From Ceratodon purpureus (taxonomy: Eukaryota > Streptophyta > Bryopsida > Pseudoditrichales > Ditrichaceae): 64,000 nucleotides of DNA. Made by a program: the position numbers and the translations under genes. The notes beneath the pieces are model-generated. The model searched no databases. It had not been told where the DNA came from and saw only the letters and a program-made list of their open reading frames with translations. This document shows, piece after piece, positions 22,446 to 35,080 of this stretch. Within the stretch, counting starts at the first letter, position 1. Every line of letters begins with the position of its first letter. The DNA is taken from assembly GCA_014871385.1 (NCBI GenBank), contig CM026428.1, forward strand, positions 11,236,815 to 11,300,814, in the 5' to 3' direction.

Positions 22446-24729
22446 CTTTCAAAACCTCGCAGAAAAACTCACACCTCTCTATGCTGTACTACTCCTTCTA
22501 TGTGATCGGAGACTTTATTACCGAGATAGTTCAACAGTTCATTGCTGTGCACGACGAAAGCCACGAAAGGAAAGTCCACAATGTCTATCGTGAACATGAC
22601 TAATAGACTCATAGTTGGGACAGTGCATGCCCATGCCCTCCAACGGCGTTGCATGCTTGATCTAAAAAATAAAATAAATAAAAAAGCACGGAAAGAACAG
22701 TTTTAAAAAAAAAAAAAACAAGATTGTAAAACACGGCTACTTACAGAAATGAAAAAATAGAATAAAGGAATACAAAGAAGAAGGAAACCTCCACGTCAAG
22801 CTGCCACGACTCTGTTGGTGTCGCTTACTTCAGAACAAGCGCCATGGCTTTCTAAAGCGCAATAGCGTAAAATTACCACAGACCATGCATGTAGTTTACC
22901 AAAGGCCCGCACTGATTTCAATAAATGCACCAGCAACATTGTAATTTTTAAATAACAAACTTACCTGAAGAGACTGATCGCCCATTCAGATGCAGAACGC
23001 TTTTGAACACGCACTAGCCGAGTTCTTTGAGAAATAAAATGAGTCACCTCAACCTAACGCATGACATGAACTGTAAATAATGAAATCCCTCCCACACCTA
23101 ACTCTCTTTACAATTCAGTGTGCACCTAAATCTCTTTATGTTCACAACTGTTGAAGAAATACATATACTGATGCAGCAAATGATCAGAACAGGGAAAGAG
23201 AAGGCCAGATATTAGTACCTTGTGGTTCGGCGATATTTCGACATGGTAAAAAATGCAACCGTGTTCCCACAGAATCCTCTTAGTTATGGGTCCAAAGACA
23301 CTCAACTCACATCTTAAACCCTAAGCCCCTACATCTGAAGCTCGTGTCTTAAACCCTGAACCCTCAAGCCCTGCGTATCGTATACACGAAATCCATAAAA
23401 TATTGTGAACAACATATTATCATACCTGAAGTTTTGACTCCTTCATCTGCGAATTTCCGCAAAAAACTCCATTATAAGGCCTATGCGGTCGATGTTTGGT
23501 TTGCCCCTCGCGGCCTGCAAAACCACCACAGATCACCAGCTGACAATGAACACGAAGACCAGGCATGATAATCAATGGAGAATATTACATTCGAATTAAC
23601 AATTGCGAAATGGAAGACGCTTGGTGTTTATAAAACAGAGATTGTGAAAACAAAAAAAATAAAAAATAAAACGTAAAAGGCATGGTGGGGGATGTGGCGG
23701 TGAGTGGCGTGGTGGGGTGAGTGGCGTGGGGACCGTTTGAAGCCCGGCACAAGCACCCGGAGGTTGCCACGGCAGCTTCGAACGATAGCCCACGAGCACT
23801 AAGCCACCAAGGCCTGATCTGGAAGACATCTAGAGTTAGAGTGTATATATATCATACCAGGCGAATTTCAACAAACGATATGGTATATCAGTCTCTCCTC
23901 ACCAGTGCCTCGATATCACAATCAGAGATCCCAGTTCCTATTGCTATTGTTCATCAGTTCTTCATATAATTTCCTCGAATGGAATGTGGGATAGATGTGT
24001 GCAACTGTCAAAGAGTGCAAAACCGAGATTGTAAGAACAAAAAAATTGTAAATAATCTATATCAGTCCACCTAAATTTCTACTTCAGCTGTTTAATGTAC
24101 TTGAGAAGCATCGTGAGTAGTTATAACTTAGATTTAAAATTTGGGACTCGGTTTTCCAACACATGCCATAAGTACTGCATACCATAAGACCAAATACATG
24201 CCATTTAAGACCCAACACAATCATACGTAATCAAATACAGCAAATCTCTTACTGAGCAGAGAGCGCCCTTTCACTTGACTCACGAAACTATTACAGACAT
24301 TGGGAAACGTTTTTTCAAGAAGTTATAAAATGAAATCACTAACCCTCTCATGACTCTAATTTCCCAGTTAATCGTTTCCAATTTTCGCCACTTGTTCAAC
24401 AGAAGACATGAAACATAACTGTGAATTAATTTGCACTCGAATTCCATCACCCTCCTACTAATCTCAGAGCCTCCAACACAACAGTCACTTAATTCTACGA
24501 AATGACAGATCAGAAAACTTCGCCACAACACGTTCACCTAAAAATAACCCCGACCTCAAGTCTTTCCGACTCGTCCATTAGAGTGGTCTATCATAGGCTA
24601 TTGACAGTGAATCAATCTTGCCATGTACTGATTCCTGCCAAAAAAACATGAATTGAAAAACTGTAGAAAATTATGCTTCAAATTTCATAAAAGATATTTC
24701 GCGCATCCCTTCAATACAGATCACTACAT
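22446..24729. other. Gene-poor interval downstream of the CACTA transposase
   Basis: No supported gene. It has A-rich runs (22705-22718, 23653-23671). Short blocks resembling AAACCCTAA (23315-23375) lie where a leader of the minus-strand genes would be. Confidence 0.35.
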
Positions 24730-27700
24730 TTAAGTAGAATCTCGAAAATCTGCCATCGCAAGTCTGTTTTCCTCATCAGTCAGCTCCATTCCAACAGACG
24801 CCCCCCTGGGGGGAGGTATGTGATCGATGGATGGTGGTTTCAGACCCGGGGCTTCGATAGACGTTGTGATTATTTCCTCGTCCTGTACTTCCTGCATCAC
24901 TCGACGTGATCGAGACTCTGTCCTCATCACAACCTTCCACCCCTTGCGATCTCTTTCATCCGAGAAAAACACCTGCGAGCATTGTTCTGGAAATATAAAA
25001 GGATCGTGGTCCCTTTTTTCCCTATGTTTGAAGTTGACAATGAGAAATCCATCTCTATCCCTCATGTATGTGGGATTCCCCCGGTTGTCCGTAGCCTTCA
25101 CCCAGCTACACTTGAATAATACAATGGGTGTAAACATTTTTCCATAATCCAAACGTAGGATATCCGTGATCTCACCGACTGTGTACCTCTTCATAACCTC
25201 ACCGTTGTCCGTGATCCACTCATGAAGACAAACTACACCGCAGTCATAAGAATCCAATGTCTCAGTGCGGTCGTCTTTGACTCTGTAGTGGTTTCCGAAA
25301 GCTTTCATCCTGCAAAATCACTCTGCTTTCATGCTTGGCTTACTACAGAGCTTCACCGCGTCCAAGTCGTCCCCGCTAGGATTATCAACATTTCGTCTAA
25401 AAATAACCTCCCGAATCCATTTCTCAAACGGTGCAATTGTATTGTCCTGATTTTGCATGTCCTCCCATTGCCTACAATAAACAAATGGAGATCATCATTA
25501 GAATTAATATATGACACTCCATGTGAATAGAAAAGTGCGCACACCACACTTTTAACTGCATGAATACATAAATCTCACAAGTACAGTGTGGAGGGGGGGG
25601 GGGGGGGGTTGTGATATATGTGAACGAATATGCCAAAGGTGACATGTATTACATTTAGAGAGTCGGGTAATTATACTGTTCAATAGACTGTACATAAGAT
25701 ATATATCTGAGAAGTCAACCTTGTACAATAGAGAAAAGAGAGCCGTAGAAGTTGTGTTCAAGACAGCCTAATGAGAGTGTTGCCTTCTTAACCGGTCAGA
25801 ATTTATACCATAACAATCAGCGTTATCTCATACACCTCACTCACCGGAAAAATGATGACATGATTGTGGAATTTCTGATTACGTAGTTGTGGGCGACACG
25901 TCGTAACGATTCTGAAAACTCCCAAGGCGACGATGCTCCTTCTAACTTTTCATACGTGTCTTCGTCGTCATCGTCTGGATCCCAGAGTCTGTTTGTGACG
26001 GCCTTCATGCCGTGCAGATACTCCGTGACGAATCCATTGCACTGATCTTGTACATACCCTCGCGCAATAGAGCCTTCCGGTCGGGCCATGTTCTTCACAT
26101 ATTTCTTTAGTGTTTTGTTAAAACGTTCTACCGGGTACATCCACCTGTTAGATACCGGCCCACAGAGGTCTAGTTGTTCTACTAATTCTAATGGGAAATG
26201 AGTCATAACATCAAAAAACGAACGAGGAAATACTATCTCCAACAAACAAGAGGTAACTGCTACGTCCCTTCTCAGTGAATCGATCTGTGAAGGATCCCAA
26301 ATTTTACAACATATACGTCGGAAAACTCTGCATATTCTCATAATGGCCAACCTCGGAATCGGTTGCATGAGGCCCCTCAACGCAAGCGGGAGCAAACCTT
26401 GCATCAGTTTATGGAAGTCGTGACATTTCAGTGATCCCCATTTTTTCTTCCTGATGTTGTCTGGTAAATTGGCTCCCATGTACTTGGAAGGAGTTTTAAG
26501 CGCCTCCAAGGTTGAACAGAATTTATCGAATTCTGCAGGTGTCAAGACGTAAGGGGCACTGGGTTTGATCATCCTACCTGGTCTTCGTGGATGCGGTTGC
26601 AAAAACAGGTGTTTCCTCTGTTCCAATCCCATCCGCTGCATATCTCTCCGAACTTGAACAGTGTCTTTGTCTCCAGATATTGTTCGCATTATATTGTCGG
26701 CCAAGTTTTTTTCCGAATGCATTACATCAATTGTATTCCTAATTTCCAGGTGCTGTATGAAACATGACCACGTATGTTACGAAACTTTATTTAATTTTGC
26801 TATTACTCAAGACAAATTAGAAGTACCAAATAAAACCACGTAGTGCTGAATCTGTGACGAATGCTACGACATGTAAACTCGGTTTCTAAATTATGAAGTT
26901 GACGGCGTTTCATGCAAGTGATGTTACATACATTATGTGACCTCATGGAGTACAGTAGAAAAATAAAGTGCTGACGGAGGCTCACCTTCCAATATGGCAA
27001 TCTGAAAAGAATGCTTTTTCTTTTCATGCCGTGGCTCTTTGAAGGATCTGGAGGGTCATGTTTACTTCGATAACCATGTTGTTTCCATTCTTCGTACTCT
27101 GCTGCACCTGCTAACTGAGCTTCAGCCGTAACATGAGTTGGTCTAGATCGAGTTTCCACCACTCCATCAAAAAACTTCGCAGCTGCAGCTGATCGGTAGG
27201 GGTGGTCATCTTCTAACCAGCGTCTCGCACAGGGGTACACGAATTTACCAAGCTCATGTGCCCATATCCCTTTCATCTGTGGACCACATGGGGGACACGC
27301 AATGGTACCTGAGTGGGCGGTGCCTGCCACCATGCCGTACCCTGGGAGATCATGAAGTGTCCATAAAACCATAGCTCGTAGTCTGAACTGTTGCTCCATA
27401 GCATCTTGGTGCGCATTGTACGTTGGAACTCCCTCCCACAGATCTAGCAGTTCCTCCACTAAAGGCTCAAGGTAGACATCGAAGCAATCATCCTTCACAG
27501 CCTCTTTTCCCGGAATAAGCAACGCAAGAATCACAAAGAATTTTTTTGTAGCTAACCAAGGAGGAATATTATAGTTAAAAAGAAGAACAGGGGTGGTAGA
27601 CCAAGAGGATCTATATAGTTTAAAAGGTGTCATTCCGTCTGCACTTAGAGCCAAAGTCACGTTTTTGGGATCACTATGGAAATCTGGCATATCTGGAAAA

Positions 27701-28770
27701 ACGCGGGGCAGTCTCTCGGCTGCTATCTTCCAAGCCTTGCAATCCGCAGGGAAACGCACCTTCCCGTCAGTGCTCTTATACTTCTCATGCCAAAGTTGAA
27801 GTTCGGAAAGAGACGGAGACCTGTAGGTCCTCTGCAAATGCGGTATAACTGGGAACTGCCTGAGAATCTTCCGAGGACATATCCGGCGCTTCATATCCCT
27901 GAACCGTGGCTCCTGACAGCGAGGGCAGCGATCTAGTCCCGATAAATCCACCCCAGCCTTGTTTTTCCGGAAAAGTACACATCCATTTACGCATGCATCA
28001 ATGTTGATATAATCTAGTCCAAAAGTGCTTAGCAGGTTTGTAAGACCGTAGTTAGTCTTTGGAAGGGAGTTGTTAGCAGGTAAGAAATACTTGTGCAAAC
28101 CTGCAAGTAAGTCGGCGATGAACCTTGACGTTATGCTGTGAACGGAGAACAAGTTCTTTAAAAAAATAGTGGCCCCCAACTGAGTGGAAGGTGCACCGTC
28201 GTACAGATCGCGGACAGCCTCCTCCATTGCAGCGGGATCAAATGTCTCTTCGTCCCGAAAATCTGGACCTTCACGGTCGTAACGCTGGAACTGTCCCCTC
28301 AGATTACGCGTTTGGTGACTGTCTTCCATGTTGCCCTCATTCTCAGGATCATACCCTCCAGCAATGTCGTCTGCATCGTCCAGTGCATTAACAACAATGT
28401 CGACCACTCTGTCTTCTATGTCGACATGCTCTCGTTGAAAACGGTTTTGGATCATGGGCCTCAAATTAATGCCTTCGTCTCGCTCGGGATGTATGGGCTG
28501 TGATCTGGAGGCACTCTCCCACTCCGCATCAGAAGAATCGTATTCCCCAGGTCCCTTCCAGACTCTGTACCGGGGATGCCGTCTGTTCCGTAGAAGGTGT
28601 GTTCGGATTTCCCTGAGCTTCATGGATACCTTGCCATTGCAATCCACGCAAGGGCAAGGCATTTTTCGAAGCCCATACATGCGGTATCGCATACATTCGC
28701 GACGGAACAGACGGTCGTCTCGATGCCTCTGTCGGATGGGGTGGTCCAAGGGGAGCTTGCAATGCTCCAT
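24730..28770 (-). CDS. CACTA (En/Spm) transposase, TNP2/Transposase_21 type with DUF4218 and DUF4216
   Basis: Exon 1 (28770-26986, 595 codons) has the transposase-associated Cys motif (C-P-C-V-D-C), then the TNP2 core. The core shows L-S-A-D-G-M-T-P-F, Y-N-I-P-P-W-L, L-L-I-P-G, D-V-Y-L-E-P-L and A-C-P-P-C. Exon 2 (26752-25845) begins in I-D-V-M-H-S-E-K-N and contains DUF4218 (K-C-H-D-F-H-K-L-M, L-C-G-P-V-S-N-R-W-M-Y-P-V-E-R-F, R-P-E-G-S-I-A). Exon 3 starts at 25471 in phase. The last exon (25308-24730) is DUF4216 (L-D-Y-G-K-M-F, V-L-F-K-C-S-W, D-P-F-I-F-P-E-Q). The exon 3 to 4 junction does not resolve in frame, so a missed splice or a lesion exists near 25,300. Such proteins cut and join element ends. 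Confidence 0.8.
25593..25608. repeat. Poly-G run (16 G) in a transposase intron
   Basis: An uninterrupted G homopolymer. It may be a sequencing-sensitive site and could form a G-quadruplex, but I see no further structure. Confidence 0.85.
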
Positions 28771-29477
28771 TCCCCTGTCAGATACCGTGCGCTGTGTTAA
28801 TACGAGGTGATAGGAGTAGAGTTCTCGGAAGGGAAGCCGGAGTTGCACCGTATACATCAAAACAATTCAGACTAATCAGCAACAAGAGCAAGAGTAACAC
28901 CATCCTTAAAAAGAATGGAACATCAGAACAGCGACATACCTTTGCAATGTAGCACCAACAATCCCCCAAATCGGTCTTTGTAAAACTCTCCAATTATTCA
29001 CCAACAGCGTGCCTTAGAGTACAAATTCAGAATAAAAAAGGACGACAATCAATCCAAACGATGTTTACAATCAAACTGTGCTAACAAGGAGTCTCTATGA
29101 AAAAGACCACGGAAAAGGAAGTGAAAAATAATAAAGTATGACGAAAAAGTGAAGACGACAAGGTGAAAAGGAAGAAGACGCAGAGAGAGGCACAGTGTCG
29201 TCTCATATGCATGCGTTCAAGGCACAGTGCCCAACATCAACAACGTAGAAGAAGAGAGTATATGATTGTAAGTCCCCAGGTAGCGATAGTGTAATAAATA
29301 TAGGGGGAGGGCGCTCACTCACTTAGTAATGATGTGGGTGACGAGTTGATTCATTTGGAACTGCCAGGACGTGACTCGTTCGGGAGAACTGATTGATGTA
29401 GGGTTTAAGAAGCAAAGTCTCTGTCAGTCGCAATTGGAGCTTGCCCTCCTTAGAGCCTATCGTTAAGTGCATCCATC
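28771..29477. promoter_or_regulatory. Probable bidirectional promoter region of the outer element
   Basis: The CACTA transposase reads left from 28770 and the disrupted Pro-rich gene reads right from 29478. These ~700 bases are the only DNA available for both promoters. They may include a 5' exon or leader intron of the transposase: a TCTGACAG acceptor-like site lies near 28,777. No defined TATA box is claimed. Confidence 0.4.
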
Positions 29478-29501
29478 ATGTCTGACTCAGACCAGGACCG
29501 A
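29478..29501 (+). pseudogene. First eight codons of an outer-element gene, cut off by MULE insertion
   Basis: The ATG at 29478 opens M-S-D-S-D-Q-D-R. The MULE begins immediately after. The frame resumes exactly at 47788 with G-D-S-S-R-S-S on the other side of the insertion, the last three codons (Q-D-R) being duplicated as the 9-bp target site. This fragment is the displaced start of the gene described at 47779-49593. Confidence 0.75.
29493..29501. repeat. Target-site duplication, left copy
   Basis: CAGGACCGA abuts the left MULE terminus and is repeated exactly at 47779-47787 beyond the right terminus. Nine bases is the usual target duplication length of Mutator-like elements. Perfect identity suggests a recent insertion. 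Confidence 0.85.
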
Positions 29502-29708
29502 GGGACGTAGCTTGTACGTGAGCGGAGAGCGTAGAGCGGAGAGCGGTGAGCGCAGATTTGGAGAGCGGAGAGCACAGAGTGGGTGACAGAACCTAAAAAT
29601 AGCACTTTTTTACTAAAAATAAAATATAAAATTAGAAGATTCGAATATTCTCAGTATATTTTTGGAAAAATACTAATTTTAGTAATTTTATTGACCCTAT
29701 AACCGTGG
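29502..29708. repeat. Left terminal inverted repeat of the MULE
   Basis: It contains the GC-rich block of GAGAGCGGAGAGC-type short repeats (29520-29580) and the inner block GACCCTATAACCGTGG (29693-29708). Both recur inverted at the right end in the mirror order. The left arm is about 90 bases longer than the right because of an AT-rich internal stretch. Confidence 0.75.
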
Positions 29709-30017
29709 AATAATTACAGTGTTTTCATTGAATTTGTAGTTCGTTTTCTTTTTTTTTTGATGATTAATTTTTTAACGTGCACCAATTACTATGCTCCAGC
29801 TCCTTCTAACTAGTTTAGGCATACATTAATTCCCTTTATCTCCTCAAATTTATATGCAAATTACCGCATAAAATGTATTGGTATTAAAGCTCTTAAGAGG
29901 GATAAAGTAACATTTAATATCGTAACAATTTCTTAACATTGTTAGAAATCATCCGCCATGGTCTACATGGTTTATTTCTTTTATTCTTCATATTAACTTC
30001 CATTACTCTATCTATCT

Positions 30018-30394
30018 TTCCTTTCCTTTAATTCTCTTTCATTTTCTTTTCTCTTTCATTTTATTCTCTCTTTCATTTTATTTTTTCTTTCATTTTATTT
30101 TCTAGTTCCTTTTATTTTCTCTTTCATTTTATTCTCTCTTTCATTTTATTGTCTCATTCATTTTATTTTCTCATTCATTTTATTATCTCATTCATTTTAT
30201 TTTCCTTTTCATTTTATTTTCTCTTTCATTTTATTTTGTCTTTCATTTGATTCTCTCTTTCATTTTATTGTCTCATTCATTTTATTTTCTCATTCATTTT
30301 ATTTTCTCATTCATTTTATTTTCTCATTCATTTTATTTTCTCTTTCATTTTATTTTGTCTTTCATTTTATTTTCTCTTTCATTTTCTTAGTCGC
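30018..30394. repeat. Pyrimidine-rich minisatellite (TTTCATTTTATTTTCTC-like)
   Basis: About twenty imperfect copies of a ~16-17 bp T/C-rich unit lie just inside the left MULE terminus. The strand is almost purine-free. It could act as a non-B-DNA or nucleosome-excluding segment. A T-rich tail continues to ~30,500. Confidence 0.8.
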
Positions 30395-30691
30395 CTTCAT
30401 ATTATTTTCAATCTTAATATTTATTTTTGCTTTTTTTCCTTTTTGCTTTTATTATTTTTTTTTTTAATTTTTTTTATTATTTTTTAATTTTAAAAGCTAA
30501 ATGACTTCTGCTCAACCCTCATCCTTTTTCATTCAGTTGAGGAAGATGCAACTTCCAAATGAATGAATATCCGATTTTCAAGGGCGCCAAGCATCTCCTT
30601 CACGGATATTTAAGTTAGGATTATGGAATGTCTCTTCCTCTTTTCTGTTGGTGTTTTGTGAAGCTGTTTTCTGTAGTGCGGGACAGCAGTT

Positions 30692-31144
30692 ATGGAAGAC
30701 GTCAGAGATATTGTTGTTTCACTTGCTGACGATGTTTGTCCATTTCAACCATATGTTGAGGTGGAGGACGAAGAAGAGGTGATGGCCAGCAGCCAAGGGC
30801 GTCCTTTAACAACGGATGTTGACGTGCAACCGGATGTTAGAGCTGACCCTCCACGTTCAGAAAATTCGGATGATATCAGAGTGCTGGAGGAGGACGCAGA
30901 TGTGCCTTTGCAACCTCATGCATACTCCAAGGTTGGAAAGATCCCAAGGGGAACCTATTCCAGGGAATCAGTGAATCGGAGGCGGGGAGGTGGGCCATTG
31001 CTGAAACGATCATACCAAGGACACGCTCCAAGTGTGGGAACGAAAGTGAATGCGAATGTAGTTTGTCCTGTAGTACAGTCAGAGGTTCGCAATCCTGCTG
31101 ATAGTGTAGTGGGCAACCCTAAACGTGTTAGGTTCGAAGATTAG
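30692..31144 (+). CDS. MULE-encoded hypothetical protein, left TIR-proximal
   Basis: This is a 150-residue ORF from the ATG at 30692. The N-terminal half is acidic (V-E-V-E-D-E-E-E-V, V-L-E-E-D-A-D-V). The C-terminal half is basic, with S-V-N-R-R-R-G-G-G and the ending P-K-R-V-R-F-E-D, which resembles a nuclear localisation signal. No domain is recognised. It is transcribed inward from the left terminus, convergent with the transposase. The MULE terminal repeat may supply its promoter. Confidence 0.5.
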   Translation: MEDVRDIVVSLADDVCPFQPYVEVEDEEEVMASSQGRPLTTDVDVQPDVRADPPRSENSDDIRVLEEDADVPLQPHAYSKVGKIPRGTYSRESVNRRRGGGPLLKRSYQGHAPSVGTKVNANVVCPVVQSEVRNPADSVVGNPKRVRFED

Positions 31145-31398
31145 GACATCTAATAACAAGTATATGTTTGCTGTAATAAAGGGTACATGTCAGAGGATAC
31201 GAGGTATATAGTGCACTTCTTTAAGATAGAATGTATTGAAATAGAATGCAATCAATGTGAACGACAAAGCCTTTAATATAATGAAAAAGTCAATACAGCT
31301 TCTGAATAGCTGACTTAGTACATGGTATATTACTAAAATCATTCACTACGTGACAAATGGCCATTGTGGAAATGGCAGTTCTAAAGTAGGAGGGCTAC

Positions 31399-34300
31399 CT
31401 ACTTCTTCGCCAAGGGGTGACGCAAGATTCCACTCTCTAGGAGAAGCTTGACCTCGTTGAAGCTAAAGGTAGGCGCATGGATGAAAAGCTCGGCTTCGGG
31501 ATCACGGTTGCAGACCTTCAAGAGTATGTAGTAAAGGTGCTTACAATACGTGAACTGAGTCCTGCCTTTGAACGTAGTCATCGTCTTCTTGAATGCTGGG
31601 CAAGTGCAACCAGGGTAAGAACTGATGGTAATCTGGTAACGTGTGATGTGAGGAGCGACGCCCGAATCCAGCCCAATGATGCAACCGTGGCCCGGCTCAG
31701 GTATCATGGTGACGGAACGGAGGCGCGCTTTGAGAGACTCGGAGGAGCCCATGGATAGTCGCTGCGCCGGATTGGGACGAGTGGCAGTGCGCTTCACCAT
31801 CTTGCCGTCTCTCTTGCCTGGGTAGCGGTCAGCGTCTGCAGGGACTGGCACAGAGTTGAGATTCGCAGGGGGCGGGGCAGAGGAGAAGAGGCGTCTTGGG
31901 GAGACCGGCTTTTTAGGCGGAAGTTGAAAGCCTGCTGCTTCGAGGGCAAGAATCTCAGTCAGTTTTAGATTAGTACCTAGTTTCACTGGCCAGACCTCTG
32001 GAATGGAGGGGAATTCCTGGTCCTTTGAGTAGTGCGCTACCCACTTCCGCTTAGAGCCTTTCACGCAGCGCTCAATATCGTCGGAGCAGAAGAAGAACTC
32101 TGTCTTCTCAACAGTGTTCCTGCGATAGTTAGTCCAGAGCCCAGTGTAGGTCGGTGCAGCTGTGCAATGGGGCCCCCTCACGATTCTCTCAGTGCACTTC
32201 TTCTTCGTTTCAGCTCTCTGGGCCCAGCAGCACTTTGCAGAAAGTTTGTGAAGTCTCGAGATGTGCCACTCCTTCACGTCCACCTTGGTTTCTTCAACCG
32301 CGTTGACATGGCGAATGCCGCTCTTGTTCAGAGGTGAAGGTACAGGGGAATCAGCATTCTGGGTAGGAGGTTGGGTACATTGTACCTCGGTGTCGTGTTC
32401 GGAGTCGTCTTCCACAATGACTGGCATCTGCATAGGGCGAGCCCTGACGGCACGTCTTGGGCCTCTTGGGCGTGAGAAGTTTGTCTTGTCCGGGCGATGA
32501 GACTCCTCGTCAGCTCCGATGGGGACGTCGGCTTTTCGCTTCTGTGAACCGAAGACTTCCGCTCCAGGCATGATAGGCTGACGGGTGCAGAACTCATCCG
32601 CGCCTGGCATATCGAGCATGGGCTTATCAAGCAGTGTAGGATTTCCCCATTTCTTCGCGTTGCGTTCAGCCATCCGGAGTCTGAGTTCCTTTTTGGACGG
32701 TCCTGTTCCGCCGACGTCACCTTTGAGGAATTGGTAGTAGTTAACAACTTGAAGAAAAGCCCGAACGAAATCGTCCACGGTAGCAACGTAGAGGTCGTTC
32801 CCGTTGTTTCCAGAAGCCTGGAGCCACTTGTTGTGAACTGTTTCGGCGAGGTTACAGGTGGGCATCTCTGTGAGTTCTTCTTCCGTGAATTTCTGCAATT
32901 TTGACAGTAGGTGCCATTAGATTCACGGATTAGAGTTTTGTAGGTTAGTGCTAGGAAACCAATATGAAAAACATCAAAACAGAGTTCAGAGATAATACCT
33001 CGGTCATGAATCCCCCCCATTGGCGGAAGCGGTGGTGCCAGAATGACAGCCACTGATCGAGTTTGATGAGCCCGCTTTCGCCAACGACCCCGGTGGATGC
33101 CCACCATGCTCGCAACGCGTGGTACAGAGTTTCCGCCTCTGCCATGCTGGTCGCATTCTTGTACTGAGTGCACATCTTCTTGTGCTGTTCCCAGAGTTCT
33201 TCGGGGAAGTGCTTCTGCGTATACGCCACCATGTTCTGAGTCCAGTGGAACAAGCACGACCTCTCCCGGTCCTCCATTGGGTCCTCTTTGTTGCCATTGC
33301 CGTAAAGGATTCGCACTGCATTCCAATTCGCCTGTGCGTTATCCGCCATGAACCCCTTGAAGTTCGGCGCTGCAACGCCATTGATCTCCATGACCAGGTT
33401 CAGGTTTTTCCAGAAGACGAGCTGGGCGTCCGTGTCCTCGGACTGCATGTCGCAAGTGGCGATTGTCATCACGCGGCAGTAGGTGGCGTCGTACACATGG
33501 CACGCCATGGTCGACCAGTCTTTGACGCGTTTTACATGGTCGAACATGATCCATGCGTTCTCCAAGTCGCCACCAGCTTGCATTCGGCTGACCAAGTCGA
33601 CACCACTTCCCGGCCCAACCTCCGACATCTTGAAGAGGAAGACTTTGTCACGCATCGATCCCTGACCAGGAAACCTATTTTCCTGGACATACGCCCAGAG
33701 ACTGTTACCACGGAGCTTGGTGATACCGTCCATGATTCCGTACCTTTTGAATCTTTTGAAGGTGGCGACTTTGTTGCGGATGTTCGGCGATGCCATATCT
33801 TTGCATCGATCCAGAACAGGAACCAGCTCCTCCATCGTCAGCTTCCTCGGTGGTGCATCCTCGGGCTGTAGAAGGTAGCTGCCGATGAGGAGTTTGCTCG
33901 CCTCCAGGACAACGGCGCTCTTTGTTGCTTTGTTGTTCATCTCTACCTGCTCTTCTATTAAGCTACTAATCTCTGCTTTAGAGTCTCTGTAGTCTCCTAC
34001 TTTCACTGGATGATCATGTGTTCCTATGTGAATACAAGCTCTAGTCTGATTCGGTTTGCCCACAACGTAATAAATCTTAGCCTCGCATGTAGCTACACAT
34101 GATGGAGGTTCTTTACATACCTTGCACACTAGCGTGGAGTCAGATGGAGGAGGCTGGTCCATGACAAAAGCTTGCAGGGTACAGCCTTCGAACTCAGTCT
34201 CGTTGACCTCGAAGATCTTGGGAACACGCTTCAGGAAGTCACAATCCTCGTTCGTGCAACGCAGCCATCCGACGCAGGTGGAACTTCGAAAAGAGAGTCC

Positions 34301-35080
34301 GAAGTCGTTTTTGATGTTTGTTGTGATGGTCTTGGTCCACAAGTGTCCGTCGTATCGTTTGTCCATTCCCTGCATAGACTTGGCGGCGAGCTTAGAGGAA
34401 CCTGCAGCAGCTGGGGGCAACTCAAAAAGAACCGGACCATCAAACTTCGCAGGCAAGTACTCTACTCTCTCGTGTCTAATAGTGGAATAGTCTATCTTCT
34501 TCAAAATGTTTTTGGACCCACGCGTCTTAGCAATCTCTTTAAGGAGCGGAACAATGCTAACTGTGACCTGGGACAATGGAGGAGAGACATTGGAAGGAGG
34601 AGCATCTGCATGGATCTTAGGCACCAACTTCACGGGACTGACTTCGTCATCAGAAGAGAGAGAAATGACTGTCGGAGGAGGAGGTTTTTCTACATCTGAA
34701 GTCTCAGTACCAGGCTCGACTTTGACCTTGACATCACGAGGTAAGGGAGTCTGAATTGTGCAAGTAGAAGAGCGACGGGGGGTTAGTATCTCAGTGGATG
34801 CAGCCATCAGAGAATCAGTAAGACCGTAGACTCTATAGGATCCAGGGAGGAGTCGCCACTGCAACATATTATTCTCATCTCTCATTGAAGGTTGCCCGAG
34901 GGTGTGGGTAACCTCGGCAGTAACGTCATCAAAGATCTCCTCCTCTATACTGATGGAATCCTCACGAAAATGGAATCTGAGACTGAGGCGAAGAGAGGAG
35001 ACTGTAGCAAGACCATCGTCATCTACACGAAACCTAAGAGGGATGCCCATGCCTTGGGCGTACAGGCAGACCATTCCCAT
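31399..35080 (-). CDS. Mutator-like (MULE) transposase with zinc-finger N-terminus and SWIM domain
   Basis: Two exons (35080-32999 and 32892-31399, GT-AG, phase 0) give 1,191 residues. I used the ATG at 35080; the frame is open further upstream only through a TTG. The N-terminal half has a Cys/His cluster (C-V-G-W-L-R-C, C-K-V-C-K, ending H-I-G-T-H-D-H) like WRKY/GCM-type fingers. The DDE core shows an Asp in Y-D-A-T, an Asp in F-M-A-D-N-A-Q (~residue 577), the C-L-F-H-W motif and a Glu in N-L-A-E-T-V-H just after the intron. A SWIM finger (C-T-C ... C-K-H) lies at ~1122-1146. It catalyses cut-and-paste transposition of the surrounding element. I see no lesion. Confidence 0.85.

Noticed and set aside
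33119-33871. Plus-strand ORF of 250 codons
   Set aside because: It is a shadow of the MULE transposase on the opposite strand.
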